Below are positions 1 through 6,603 of a stretch of DNA of 7,561 bases, one piece after another. The DNA is from Bacilli bacterium (GTDB lineage Bacteria; Bacillota_I; Bacilli_A; RF39; UBA660). Location: positions 1 to 7,561 of the forward strand of contig CAAENH010000022.1 of the NCBI GenBank assembly GCA_900757295.1. The letters run 5' to 3'. Below the pieces are notes generated by a model that had not been told where the DNA came from, did no database searches, and worked only from the letters and a program-made list of their open reading frames with translations. How positions within the stretch are numbered: position 1 is the stretch's first letter; each line of letters opens with the position of its first letter. A program made the position numbers and the translations under genes.

Positions 1-2
1 AT

Positions 3-620
3 TTAATTTTTATGAAAAAAATTATCATACGGATAACCTGCTGCTATATATTTTTCAGTTAACTCCATTTTATAATCTTCTAATATCTCCAGGTATTTTT
101 GCTTAAAATATTCTTTGCATAATAGCTCTATACCTTTGCTATAAACATACATTCTATTGTTTTCTTTAAATCTTAAATTAACACTATATTTATTTTCTAA
201 ATTTCTTATTGCTCTTTTTATTGTATATAATTTTCTATCAAAAAACAGTTCTATCTGTGAATATGGAATATTATCATTGAATAGTTCCTTTGGTTTTAGT
301 CCTAATAGTTCTTCATACAATCCTATTCTCATTTTAAAAAAATCTATATCAGCATCAATAAAATCTTTTTCATTTTGAAAAAATACTTTTACTAACCAAT
401 AATATCCTTCTATTAAAATATAATATTTTTTACTGTTAACTTTATTGCTTCGCCATCTACAAGTAGGATGTTTTTCTTGCATGACCGATATAGCTTTTCT
501 CAAATCTTTATGTGTTATTTCTTTTCCGTTTTTAGTTTTATATCCCTTTATATTCAATCTTGTTAAAATCTTATTATATGATAAAAATATTTTATCTAAT
601 TCAGTTTCACTATCTCTCAT
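3..620 (-). CDS. Uncharacterised basic protein, possible helix-turn-helix
   Basis: I do not recognise this 205-aa protein. I chose the ATG at 620 because a GAGGGTGG ribosome binding site (626-633) lies 5 bases before it; the in-frame GTG at 629 falls inside that site. It is rich in lysine and arginine, unlike the acidic operon proteins to its right. Residues about 30-80 hold a basic, aromatic block (HPTCRWRSNK, then YYILIEGYYWLVKVFF). Residues about 118-145 (IPYSQIELFFDRKLYTIKRA) read like a helix-turn-helix, followed by a possible two-strand wing around RFKENNRMYVY (150-160) and a long C-terminal helix. A DNA-binding regulator or a replication/transfer accessory protein would fit its place beside the structured block at 650-810, but that is inference. 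It lacks the acidic C-terminal tail seen in the operon. The stop is TAA at 3-5, so the gene is complete. Confidence 0.75.
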   Translation of the reverse strand: MRDSETELDKIFLSYNKILTRLNIKGYKTKNGKEITHKDLRKAISVMQEKHPTCRWRSNKVNSKKYYILIEGYYWLVKVFFQNEKDFIDADIDFFKMRIGLYEELLGLKPKELFNDNIPYSQIELFFDRKLYTIKRAIRNLENKYSVNLRFKENNRMYVYSKGIELLCKEYFKQKYLEILEDYKMELTEKYIAAGYPYDNFFHKN

Positions 621-625
621 AATAT

Positions 626-633
626 CCACCCTC
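626..633 (-). promoter_or_regulatory. Ribosome binding site setting the start of the 205-aa gene
   Basis: On the minus strand, GAGGGTGG lies 5 bases before the ATG at 620. This spacing favours the ATG over the GTG at 629, which overlaps the site. Confidence 0.6.
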
Positions 634-649
634 TTTTTATGTTTTAGAC

Positions 650-810
650 AATATTTGTACTAGCAAAGCGAAGTACAAAAAATCCAGAGCAATTTATTTG
701 CTCCGAATAGTGTGGCATTTTAAGTGCCCAATATTCGCCAGCGTGGTGTTTTGACACCCTTTTCGCTGTTTAGGGCAAAAGCCCTAAAACCCATTTTGCC
801 CTCTGGGAGA
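650..810. other. GC-rich multi-hairpin non-coding block; candidate oriT or structured regulatory site
   Basis: No plausible gene lies here. G+C over 661-810 is 66 of 150 bases (44%), about double a coding sample from the same window. Perfect or near-perfect stems on the plus strand are 654-661/672-679 (TTTGTACT, 10-base loop), 687-692/698-703 (GAGCAA/TTGCTC), 704-709/732-737 (CGAATA/TATTCG) enclosing 714-719/723-728, 739-743/764-768 (CAGCG/CGCTG) enclosing 745-749/754-758 (GGTGT/ACACC), and 769-776/781-788 (TTTAGGGC, AAAA loop). Dense structured DNA of foreign composition beside ArdA-type genes is expected of an origin of transfer, a single-strand replication origin or a structured leader. 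The presence of structure is seen directly; its role is inferred. Confidence 0.45.
769..801. repeat. Two mutually exclusive 8-bp hairpins
   Basis: TTTAGGGC (769-776) pairs with GCCCTAAA (781-788) around an AAAA loop. The overlapping segment GGGCAAAA (773-780) instead pairs perfectly with TTTTGCCC (794-801). The two stems share bases 773-776 and the first stem's loop, so only one can form at a time. This resembles attenuator or switch geometry on either strand. It could also be chance overlap of repeats within an oriT-like region. Confidence 0.5.
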
Positions 811-829
811 TACTTTTTTGTTCCAAATT

Positions 830-867
830 TTGAAAAAAGTGGAGCATTTTTACTCCACTTTTTTCAA
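830..867 (-). terminator. Rho-independent terminator closing the operon
   Basis: A perfect 15-bp inverted repeat, 830-844 with 853-867, has an 8-base loop (845-852). Its core is AGTGGAG/CTCCACT, flanked by A and T runs. It begins 6 bases past the stop codon of the 462-aa gene on the minus strand, where a terminator for the leftward operon is expected. The A run on one arm and T run on the other mean it could work in both directions. Confidence 0.85.
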
Positions 868-872
868 TTTTT

Positions 873-2261
873 TTAATTAAAATCATAGTCAAATTCGTTT
901 TCATTTTTTACCTCATTTTGTTTTGATTTTTCTTTCAAACTTTCATAAGTTTCATAGATAGCTTCCATATTTTCTGTTACAACTTTTATTTCATTCCAAG
1001 CACTTGTATCTACTTCTATTGAAGAATCATTTTCAAAAGTAATCGTTGTCATATATTTTCCATCTGATACATCTTCTGTATAAACATTTGAATATTTTAT
1101 TCCTAACTTATCCATTATTTCTTCATACATAGAAGATAAATGATATAATCCTTCATCTCCATCACTGCCATAATCCATTAAGTTTTTTATCTCATTTTCT
1201 CTAAAATATTCACTAACTTTTGAAAGTGATAAATCATAATAAGATATAGAATATTCTGTATAATCTTCAATAAAATCTTCATAAGTTGTTAGTCCACAGG
1301 CTAATCTTAATATATCTCTATTGAAACTAGAATCTTCTTTAGATTCAAATTCTTCATAACTATCTTGATGATAAATAATGCTTTCTTCATTAAAATATTG
1401 ATTCAAAGATTGTTCAAAATCTTCTAATTGTTCTAATGAAAAATAGTCAAAAAATTCAAATATTTTATCTTCTGGAACTGCATATTTTTCTATCAATGGA
1501 AATTGGTCTTTTACCATAAATCCATATCCTACTTTTTTTAATTCTTCAAAAGTAATATAAAAATTCCAATTACCATTTTCATCAAATAATTCTAAATCAT
1601 TTAGGTCATAAACTATTTCAACTTTAATAACAGAATTATACAATTCTTGATATGAATCATATTCATATACATTAAAATTTCCATCTAAATATTCTTTATA
1701 ATTTTGATTATTTATTTTACCTTCTTCTTTCAATTTTATATACTCATCTTCAATAAAAATATGTAGTATTTTATTATCAATTTCAAGTAGCATTTCTTTT
1801 GACATTGTATCTACATATTTTTTACAGACACTCTTACAAAATTGCTCATCTTCATCAAGTATTTTTATAATATCTTGTATATCAAATTTCTCTTTTTTGC
1901 TTATCAAATCAACATATTTTTTAGTATCAATTTCATTTAAAGCTCTTTCTACAGTTTCACTTTCCAAATATCTTTTAGCAACTAAATCCCAATCATCTTT
2001 TGCAATTTTTTCATTGTTACTTTTCTTATTTTCAAGTGGAATATAAACTATATCTTGATGATATGTATCTAATCTCTCAATAATATCTGATAATGTATAA
2101 AATTCTTCTTGATTTATTCCATTTAGATTTCCGTTTTGAATATCGTTTAATCTAAATACATTTTCTAAATCTTTATTTATATCAATTACTAATTCAAAAT
2201 CATACACTTCTAACATTTGTCTAAAGAATTGTACTATTTTTTCTTTCTTTATTTCATTCAT
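873..2261 (-). CDS. Uncharacterised 462-aa acidic protein, last gene of the operon
   Basis: I do not recognise a named family. The ATG at 2261 is preceded by GGGAGA about 8 bases upstream. The protein has no signal peptide or membrane segment and is strongly acidic, with runs such as DEDEQF and EEFESKED. Residues about 21-75 carry a module with D40-x-Q42, T56-L57, I60-I61 and R63, which recurs in the neighbouring 258-aa protein. Residues about 175-360 are rich in aromatic and acidic residues and look mostly helical. The segment about 405-440 (TTITFENDSSIEVDTSAWNE) looks like beta strands. It ends in an acidic-aromatic tail, EFDYDFN. It lies 25 bases after the preceding gene and just before the terminator. 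Acidity and context make a DNA-mimic or anti-defence role possible, but nothing in the sequence proves one. Confidence 0.8.
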   Translation of the reverse strand: MNEIKKEKIVQFFRQMLEVYDFELVIDINKDLENVFRLNDIQNGNLNGINQEEFYTLSDIIERLDTYHQDIVYIPLENKKSNNEKIAKDDWDLVAKRYLESETVERALNEIDTKKYVDLISKKEKFDIQDIIKILDEDEQFCKSVCKKYVDTMSKEMLLEIDNKILHIFIEDEYIKLKEEGKINNQNYKEYLDGNFNVYEYDSYQELYNSVIKVEIVYDLNDLELFDENGNWNFYITFEELKKVGYGFMVKDQFPLIEKYAVPEDKIFEFFDYFSLEQLEDFEQSLNQYFNEESIIYHQDSYEEFESKEDSSFNRDILRLACGLTTYEDFIEDYTEYSISYYDLSLSKVSEYFRENEIKNLMDYGSDGDEGLYHLSSMYEEIMDKLGIKYSNVYTEDVSDGKYMTTITFENDSSIEVDTSAWNEIKVVTENMEAIYETYESLKEKSKQNEVKNENEFDYDFN

Positions 2262-2286
2262 TTTTTATATCTCCCTTCATATTTTT

Positions 2287-3063
2287 TTACATATCATTGT
2301 TGATTTCAATACTATCTTTTGATTCATTTTCTTTTATAACTTCTTGAAACCACTCTGCATAATGTTTCTTATTTTCTTCATTTAATAAATGTAACTTTTC
2401 TCCTGTTTTCATATAGCTTTCGTATTTCTTTTTTACATATTCTGAATCTTCTTCCATAAGATCTTCAATATCTTCCTCATCTGTAAAATAGTCAAACATT
2501 CTAAAATATACTCTATCAATAATTTTGTCTAGTGTAGTATTTTCTTCAAAATCAAAAGTATTACATTGTTCATCTTTTATGTTATATTTTCCATCTGGAT
2601 ATTTTGTAATAGACCACTCATAAAAGTCTAAAAAGTTATCTAAATCAGATGCACTTTCTTTGTCTTGTAATTCATTTTCAAAGTTTGTATATTCATAATT
2701 CATATTAAATAGTTTCTCTTTTCTACAAACTTTTATAAGTTCATCAACATTTAATATTTTCATATCTTTATCATAATCTAAATAATCTTTTCTGTTTCCC
2801 CAAGTAAAACCTTTGCTCCATTGAAATTCAATACAAGTATCTCTAGTATTTCCATTATTTAGTTTGACATAGTACCAAAATCTATCTTCCGAAAATTCAT
2901 TAAATTCTTTATCAAAGCAACAATTTTTCTCAAAAGATTCTGCATATTCTCTTAAAAATCCAATACTTTTCATAAGTTCAATAAATTTATAAAGATCATC
3001 ATCATATTCTTTTCTAATCTTTACAACTGCACCAAAGGTTAAAAATTCTTCCATTTCATTCAT
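2287..3063 (-). CDS. Uncharacterised 258-aa acidic protein
   Basis: I do not recognise this protein. The ATG at 3063 follows AAGGAG about 11 bases upstream; a second ATG three codons in (ATGAATGAAATG) is an alternative start. It is acidic and apparently soluble. Residues about 63-92 are rich in tryptophan and aromatics (FWYYVKLNN, then QWSKGFTWGN). A second module at about 145-190 contains YEWSI, D164-x-Q166, T177-L178, I181-I182 and R184. This matches the N-terminal module of the 462-aa protein downstream, suggesting a shared small domain. An acidic stretch (TDEEDIEDLMEED) lies at about 194-206. The C-terminus is SIEINNDM, another acidic/hydrophobic tail. It sits 32 bases after the 155-aa gene and 25 bases before the 462-aa gene, so it is co-transcribed with them. 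Confidence 0.8.
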   Translation of the reverse strand: MNEMEEFLTFGAVVKIRKEYDDDLYKFIELMKSIGFLREYAESFEKNCCFDKEFNEFSEDRFWYYVKLNNGNTRDTCIEFQWSKGFTWGNRKDYLDYDKDMKILNVDELIKVCRKEKLFNMNYEYTNFENELQDKESASDLDNFLDFYEWSITKYPDGKYNIKDEQCNTFDFEENTTLDKIIDRVYFRMFDYFTDEEDIEDLMEEDSEYVKKKYESYMKTGEKLHLLNEENKKHYAEWFQEVIKENESKDSIEINNDM

Positions 3064-3095
3064 TCTAATTGTTTCTCCTTTCCAAATAAAAAAGA

Positions 3096-3563
3096 CTAGG
3101 CATAATTTACATCCAAGTCATCAGATTTATCATTTTGAATCTCGACTTGATTTGTAATTTGTCTAGTATTTTCATTTTCTAATTTTCTTGCCATTTGTAA
3201 ATCTAAATTAAGTAAGTTTTCTGCCAACTCTTTTAATGTACTATAACGATTGCTGCCACCAGTCCAATCTTTATCGTGTTCCATTGTCCTATATAAAATA
3301 TTATTGGCCCATTCATTCTTCCAACACCTAACATCAGATATTGAAATATAATAAAATTGATTTGTTTTATTACTTTTCACAACTGCCGAAAAATCATAGT
3401 GATTTTTGCTAAATGAATGTAATTCCATTCCTATATCTTTACAAAAATCTTTAATAACACTTCTATAATTTGTTTGAAAATTTCTATATTCTGGTGAAGT
3501 TTCTCCTCCCCAATCTTCAATTTCTTTATCATACCATTTCTCTAAAAACTTATCTACTGTTAT
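3096..3563 (-). CDS. 155-aa ICE-accessory-type protein with apparent ATA start codon
   Basis: The frame is open from the TAA at 3585-3587 to the TAG at 3096-3098. The first in-frame ATG is at 3428, but it has no usable ribosome binding site (TAGGA abuts it). A perfect AGGAGG at 3573-3578 lies 9 bases before an in-frame ATA at 3561-3563, where ATG would be expected. No ATG, GTG, TTG or CTG occurs in frame between the stop and 3428. The extra 45 codons read as ordinary protein (TVDKFLEKWYDKEIEDWGG, then SPEYRNFQTNYR) and flow into the rest. The central part (YYISISDVRCWKNEWANNIL, then HDKDWTGGSNRYSTL) resembles small hypothetical proteins I recall from clostridial conjugative elements; no function is known to me. 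The tail is DDLDVNYA. Either ATA initiates, or an ATG-to-ATA change at 3561 has crippled the gene, or the base is a sequencing error. Confidence 0.7.
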   Translation of the reverse strand: MTVDKFLEKWYDKEIEDWGGETSPEYRNFQTNYRSVIKDFCKDIGMELHSFSKNHYDFSAVVKSNKTNQFYYISISDVRCWKNEWANNILYRTMEHDKDWTGGSNRYSTLKELAENLLNLDLQMARKLENENTRQITNQVEIQNDKSDDLDVNYA

Positions 3564-3572
3564 ATTACTGCA

Positions 3573-3578
3573 CCTCCT
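3573..3578 (-). promoter_or_regulatory. Perfect Shine-Dalgarno placed before an ATA codon
   Basis: AGGAGG on the minus strand lies 9 bases before the ATA at 3563. It has no canonical start codon in the frame that is open to the 155-aa product, and it is the main evidence for placing that gene's start at the ATA. Confidence 0.65.
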
Positions 3579-3605
3579 AATAAATTATATTTTTATAAAA
3601 GTTGG

Positions 3606-4340
3606 TTAATCAAACATTTCATCTACAATATCCTTTTCATTATCAAGTTTCTTATTCCAAATTTCCATAGCAAATTCTTCACCAAGATTACTTGAAATAG
3701 TAGCCAGTCCATCTTGATATATTATTTTTCCATTATTATCGCTATAAACATCTTCATCAGCAAATTCTATTTCTATAAAATCATTTGGAAATTCCTCTGA
3801 TAATTTTTTAAAAATTGGCTCTGGAATGGACCAAGCTGTTTCAAAAATCATTGTTCTCTCATTGCATTTAAAGTCCTCATAAACATCCCATTTTGTTCCC
3901 CAATTATTTATACTCCACTCATACCAAGTTACATATCCATATTGTTTTATATTATTTATGTAGGCATCACCTAGTTCTTCCAAATTATGTATGTCTAATT
4001 CTTTTTCCACATCACTCACTTTGTAATTTTTTGCATATTTGTTAATGTCTTTAAAATGACCTCTTTTCTGACATTCTTTAATTTTCTCCCAATAATTCGG
4101 ATAAAAATCAACCTTATAATTTTTTAATATCTTACATATATTTTGTTTCTCAATTTCACTTTTTTTCGACCAAGAATAAAAAATAGAAGCATCTGTTATA
4201 CTTCCATCTACTAAATTTAATCTTTTTGGCATTGGAATAATTTTATCAAATGATAAAATCCCTCCTTTAAAATATTTTTCTTTAATTTTATTCATTGTTT
4301 CTTCTGATACAGTAACAATATTTTTAACATAGTTTGGCAT
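3606..4340 (-). CDS. DUF1281/YubB-like protein (ferredoxin-like fold)
   Basis: The 244-aa product resembles the DUF1281/Api92-like family of phages and conjugative plasmids, whose C-terminal part adopts a ferredoxin-like fold (YubB type). Supporting features are the N-terminus MPNYVKNIVTV, the IIPMP segment near residue 35, and the tryptophan-rich block YEWSINNWGTKWDVYE (140-155). These are followed by FETAWSIPEPIFKKLSEEFP (166-185) and the strand IEIEFADEDVYSDNNGKI (189-205). The family's biochemical role is unknown. It occurs beside antirestriction and mobility genes, as here. The ATG at 4340 has AAGGAGG about 8 bases upstream. It starts 20 bases after the DUF2958 gene stops, in the same operon. 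The C-terminus is acidic (DIVDEMFD). Confidence 0.8.
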   Translation of the reverse strand: MPNYVKNIVTVSEETMNKIKEKYFKGGILSFDKIIPMPKRLNLVDGSITDASIFYSWSKKSEIEKQNICKILKNYKVDFYPNYWEKIKECQKRGHFKDINKYAKNYKVSDVEKELDIHNLEELGDAYINNIKQYGYVTWYEWSINNWGTKWDVYEDFKCNERTMIFETAWSIPEPIFKKLSEEFPNDFIEIEFADEDVYSDNNGKIIYQDGLATISSNLGEEFAMEIWNKKLDNEKDIVDEMFD

Positions 4341-4360
4341 AATAATTCCTCCTTATAAAT

Positions 4361-4765
4361 TTAATAATCATAATCCATATTGTCATTGTTTTGTTCTTTT
4401 TCATAATCTTCTAGCATATAAGATGGTGGTGTAATTCCTGTTGTTTTCATTGCTTGAATAAGATCACAATCCTTTGGCATATATAAATCTCTTTCAACCT
4501 TTAATCCAAATGGTAATTTTAAATTCTCCAATTCAGATAACATTACATATCCAAGTTCAGCCATTTCAGCATCCCCAAGATGACAATATCCAAACATTTC
4601 ATAATCACCATTTTCAAGTTTATTTCCTTCTGTTATTATCCAAGTTCCTACTCCAGTTGGATTAAAAAATTTTGCTATAACCTTTGCTTTTCCAGCTAAT
4701 CCATCTTGACTTCCTATAGGATATTTTTCAAATAATTTTTCTAATTCCTTTGTTATAAGTTTCAT
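4361..4765 (-). CDS. DUF2958 domain protein
   Basis: The 134-aa product matches the DUF2958 pattern along most of its length: MKLITKELEKLFEKYPIGSQ at the start, AKVIAKFFNPTGVGTW (27-42), an acidic FGYCHLGDAEMAELGYVMLSEL segment (58-79), and GLKVERDLYM (87-96). DUF2958 proteins are small, of unknown activity, and common on plasmids and ICEs, often near antirestriction genes or as domains of large polyvalent proteins. The start ATG overlaps the TGA of the preceding gene (ATGA, 4762-4765) and is preceded by AGGAGGAG at good spacing, so translation is probably coupled. Beyond the family's usual end there is an extension of about 35 residues finishing in NNDNMDYDY, an acidic/aromatic tail like those of its neighbours. 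Confidence 0.85.
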   Translation of the reverse strand: MKLITKELEKLFEKYPIGSQDGLAGKAKVIAKFFNPTGVGTWIITEGNKLENGDYEMFGYCHLGDAEMAELGYVMLSELENLKLPFGLKVERDLYMPKDCDLIQAMKTTGITPPSYMLEDYEKEQNNDNMDYDY

Positions 4766-5724
4766 AATTGCATCTCCTCCTTTTGTAATTCATTATTCAT
4801 AAATTTTTGATAAATTAGTTCGTGATATTTTGTGTTAAAATTATTTGCTAAATCTTCTAATTTCTTTTGATATTCAGTAAAATCTTCTAATGACTGACTA
4901 ATTGTAAAGTTACTTTTATAATTTGCATCTTGTCTATACATATCAATTTCATCATCTACAGAAAAATTATCAACTAATTCTTGCAGTTGTTTTTTTACAT
5001 TTTCTTTATCATAAAGTTCTTGATAATCATCACAAAAATAAAAGGTATGTATCATATCCACTCCACCATTGGTCCAAGTTTCAATTTCCATACCACTAAT
5101 CATCCCATTTTCATATATAGGACTAACACTATAATTAAAAGATTCTATTGTTTTAATAATATTATCCAGTATGATTTCCTGTTTTCTAGTAGGAATATAC
5201 TCTTTCGTGCTCAATTCATCAACTTTTATTTTGTCATCTATTTTTTCTCCAAATGTCATTCTAGTATTATTTACACATTCGTTATAATCAGCAATTAAAA
5301 TTTGATTTGGTTTTAATACATAATTTCCATTACTACATACAACTGTTATATCTTCATCTGACATATTTTTAATATAGTTACTATCACTTGTATAGATATA
5401 TTCTCCATTATCATCTTTGAAAAACTTAAATTGATTTTCTGTTTGAGAATATTCAAAATACTCATTACCTTCTTTATCAATATATGGATTATGTTGTTCA
5501 TCTGGAAAATAAGTCATAACTTCATCACCATATTTGAAATATCTTTCATCAAAATCTCTAATCATAGCATCAAACAATAAAGGCTCTTTGAAATTTTTAA
5601 GCATATCATAAATTGCTCCACCTAGATTTTCTATTCCCATTCCACCATTAAATTCAGTTGATTTTTGTATTTCAAACTTATTATCTTTATCCTTTGTTAT
5701 AATAAAAACTGTTCCTCTGTGCAT
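4762..5724 (-). CDS. Uncharacterised 320-aa two-module ICE accessory protein
   Basis: I chose the ATG at 5724 because AGGAGG (5733-5738) lies 8 bases upstream; an in-frame GTG at 5733 overlaps that site and is unlikely. Residues 1-70 form one region (RGTVFIITKDKDNKFEIQKS, then FNGGMGIENLGG), followed by an acidic, aromatic middle part (70-150). The C-terminal module at about 185-295 has IETWTNGGVDMIHTFYF (214-230) and VDDEIDMYRQDANYKSNFTI (256-275), then SQSLEDF. I recall a similar TDGGV, DEEI-D-HRQD and F-QS-EDF pattern in hypothetical proteins of clostridial and other conjugative elements, with no assigned function. The stop overlaps the start of the DUF2958 gene by 4 bases. The C-terminus, EEMQL, is only a weak version of the tail seen in the neighbours. 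Confidence 0.8.
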   Translation of the reverse strand: MHRGTVFIITKDKDNKFEIQKSTEFNGGMGIENLGGAIYDMLKNFKEPLLFDAMIRDFDERYFKYGDEVMTYFPDEQHNPYIDKEGNEYFEYSQTENQFKFFKDDNGEYIYTSDSNYIKNMSDEDITVVCSNGNYVLKPNQILIADYNECVNNTRMTFGEKIDDKIKVDELSTKEYIPTRKQEIILDNIIKTIESFNYSVSPIYENGMISGMEIETWTNGGVDMIHTFYFCDDYQELYDKENVKKQLQELVDNFSVDDEIDMYRQDANYKSNFTISQSLEDFTEYQKKLEDLANNFNTKYHELIYQKFMNNELQKEEMQL

Positions 5725-5732
5725 TTTATACA

Positions 5733-5738
5733 CCTCCT
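5733..5738 (-). promoter_or_regulatory. Shine-Dalgarno overlapping the upstream stop codon
   Basis: AGGAGG before the ATG at 5724 overlaps the TAG stop (5737-5739) of the preceding gene. It fixes the ATG start of the 320-aa gene and allows terminating ribosomes to re-initiate. Confidence 0.7.
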
Positions 5739-6603
5739 AAATATCAATATCATTTTCAATTTCTTGTTCTGTTTTTTCAAATTCAACTCTTAAATTTGTA
5801 TATTCTTCTATTAACTTTTCTTGCTCTTTAGAATATGGAGAATGTTCTATTTTTCCATCCAGATTTCCTGCTTTTCTTTGTTCATTTCTAACTGCAATTC
5901 CAGCTAAATATGTACCTGCAAATGTTATGTTTGAAAATCTATTATCTTTATCAAAAAATTGAAGAAGTTTTGGATCTTCTTTTGTTATTTCTTTAAATCT
6001 TAATTGAAATTCTTTCATTTTATCTAATATGTCTTGTTGTCTTATAATCATTGACTTTGTTATATCTTTTTCAAGTTCTGTAATGTTTAATTGATATTGT
6101 AGATAATCAATTATTTCTTCAATCGAATACCCTGTATCTTCATCCAAATAACCAGATAGCCATATAAAAACAGTATGGTCTTGTAATTTTCCTTCTTTAA
6201 CTGTTCCAAATAATCCATCTGTAAGTGTATTTAAAGAACATTCTGGTTGCCAGTCATCTCTTAACTCAATTATTTCATCTGCTTTTTCATTTATTCCTAT
6301 AGCAACACAAGCTGTATCCATTCCAATTTCAGTTTCTTTTAGTTCAATTCCACTTAAATATCTAATTGCTCCATTTTCTCTTAATTCACTTAATCTTCTA
6401 TCTTTTGACAAAAATAAAAAGAACTCTGTACCTTTTATGGTTAAGTCCTCTATTTCATCGACAGTTGGCTTTATATCAATATCTACATACCAGTCTTTTT
6501 CTTTTAAGTTATTATTTTCATATCTACAAGTTACACTTTCATCATAACTCGGATCAGAAATAATAATATGATTTAATTCTCTAATTTTCCCTTTATATCT
6601 CAA
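5737..6603 (-). CDS. Uncharacterised 288-aa protein with SDPSY N-terminal motif
   Basis: I place the start at TTG 6603 because GAGG of the GAGGTGA site (6610-6616) lies 9 bases upstream. The in-frame GTG at 6609 is only 3 bases from GAGG; it would give 290 aa. The start region overlaps the end of ardA. The N-terminal half contains HIIISDPSYDE (12-22), an aspartate-containing IGMDTACVAIGIN segment (93-105) and FIWLSGYLDEDTGY (146-159). This order loosely recalls phage and plasmid proteins that start with ISDPCY and carry a GxDSG-like motif, but the match is weak and no function follows. Residues about 160-220 look helical. A conserved-looking TFAGTYLAGIAVRNEQRKAG follows (227-246), then a charged helix (256-280). 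The tail is ENDIDI. Confidence 0.75.
   Translation of the reverse strand: MRYKGKIRELNHIIISDPSYDESVTCRYENNNLKEKDWYVDIDIKPTVDEIEDLTIKGTEFFLFLSKDRRLSELRENGAIRYLSGIELKETEIGMDTACVAIGINEKADEIIELRDDWQPECSLNTLTDGLFGTVKEGKLQDHTVFIWLSGYLDEDTGYSIEEIIDYLQYQLNITELEKDITKSMIIRQQDILDKMKEFQLRFKEITKEDPKLLQFFDKDNRFSNITFAGTYLAGIAVRNEQRKAGNLDGKIEHSPYSKEQEKLIEEYTNLRVEFEKTEQEIENDIDI

Noticed and set aside
157..663. Small plus-strand open frames opposite the 205-aa gene
   Set aside because: They lack ribosome binding sites, have low-complexity, leucine/serine/phenylalanine-rich products typical of antisense of AT-rich genes, and lie opposite a well-supported gene.
640..685. Possible promoter for the 205-aa gene (TTGTAC, 17 bases, AATATT on the minus strand)
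   Set aside because: Both boxes match the consensus poorly, and the segment is itself a hairpin. AT-rich DNA gives such matches by chance.
3096..3428. Start of the small gene at ATG 3428 (110 aa)
   Set aside because: No usable ribosome binding site precedes it, 45 upstream codons in frame look coding, and a perfect AGGAGG sits upstream of them.
4474..6563. Plus-strand open frames at 4474-4665, 4981-5298 and 6366-6563
   Set aside because: They are shadows of minus-strand genes, with no Shine-Dalgarno and biased compositions rich in His, Ile, Phe and Leu.
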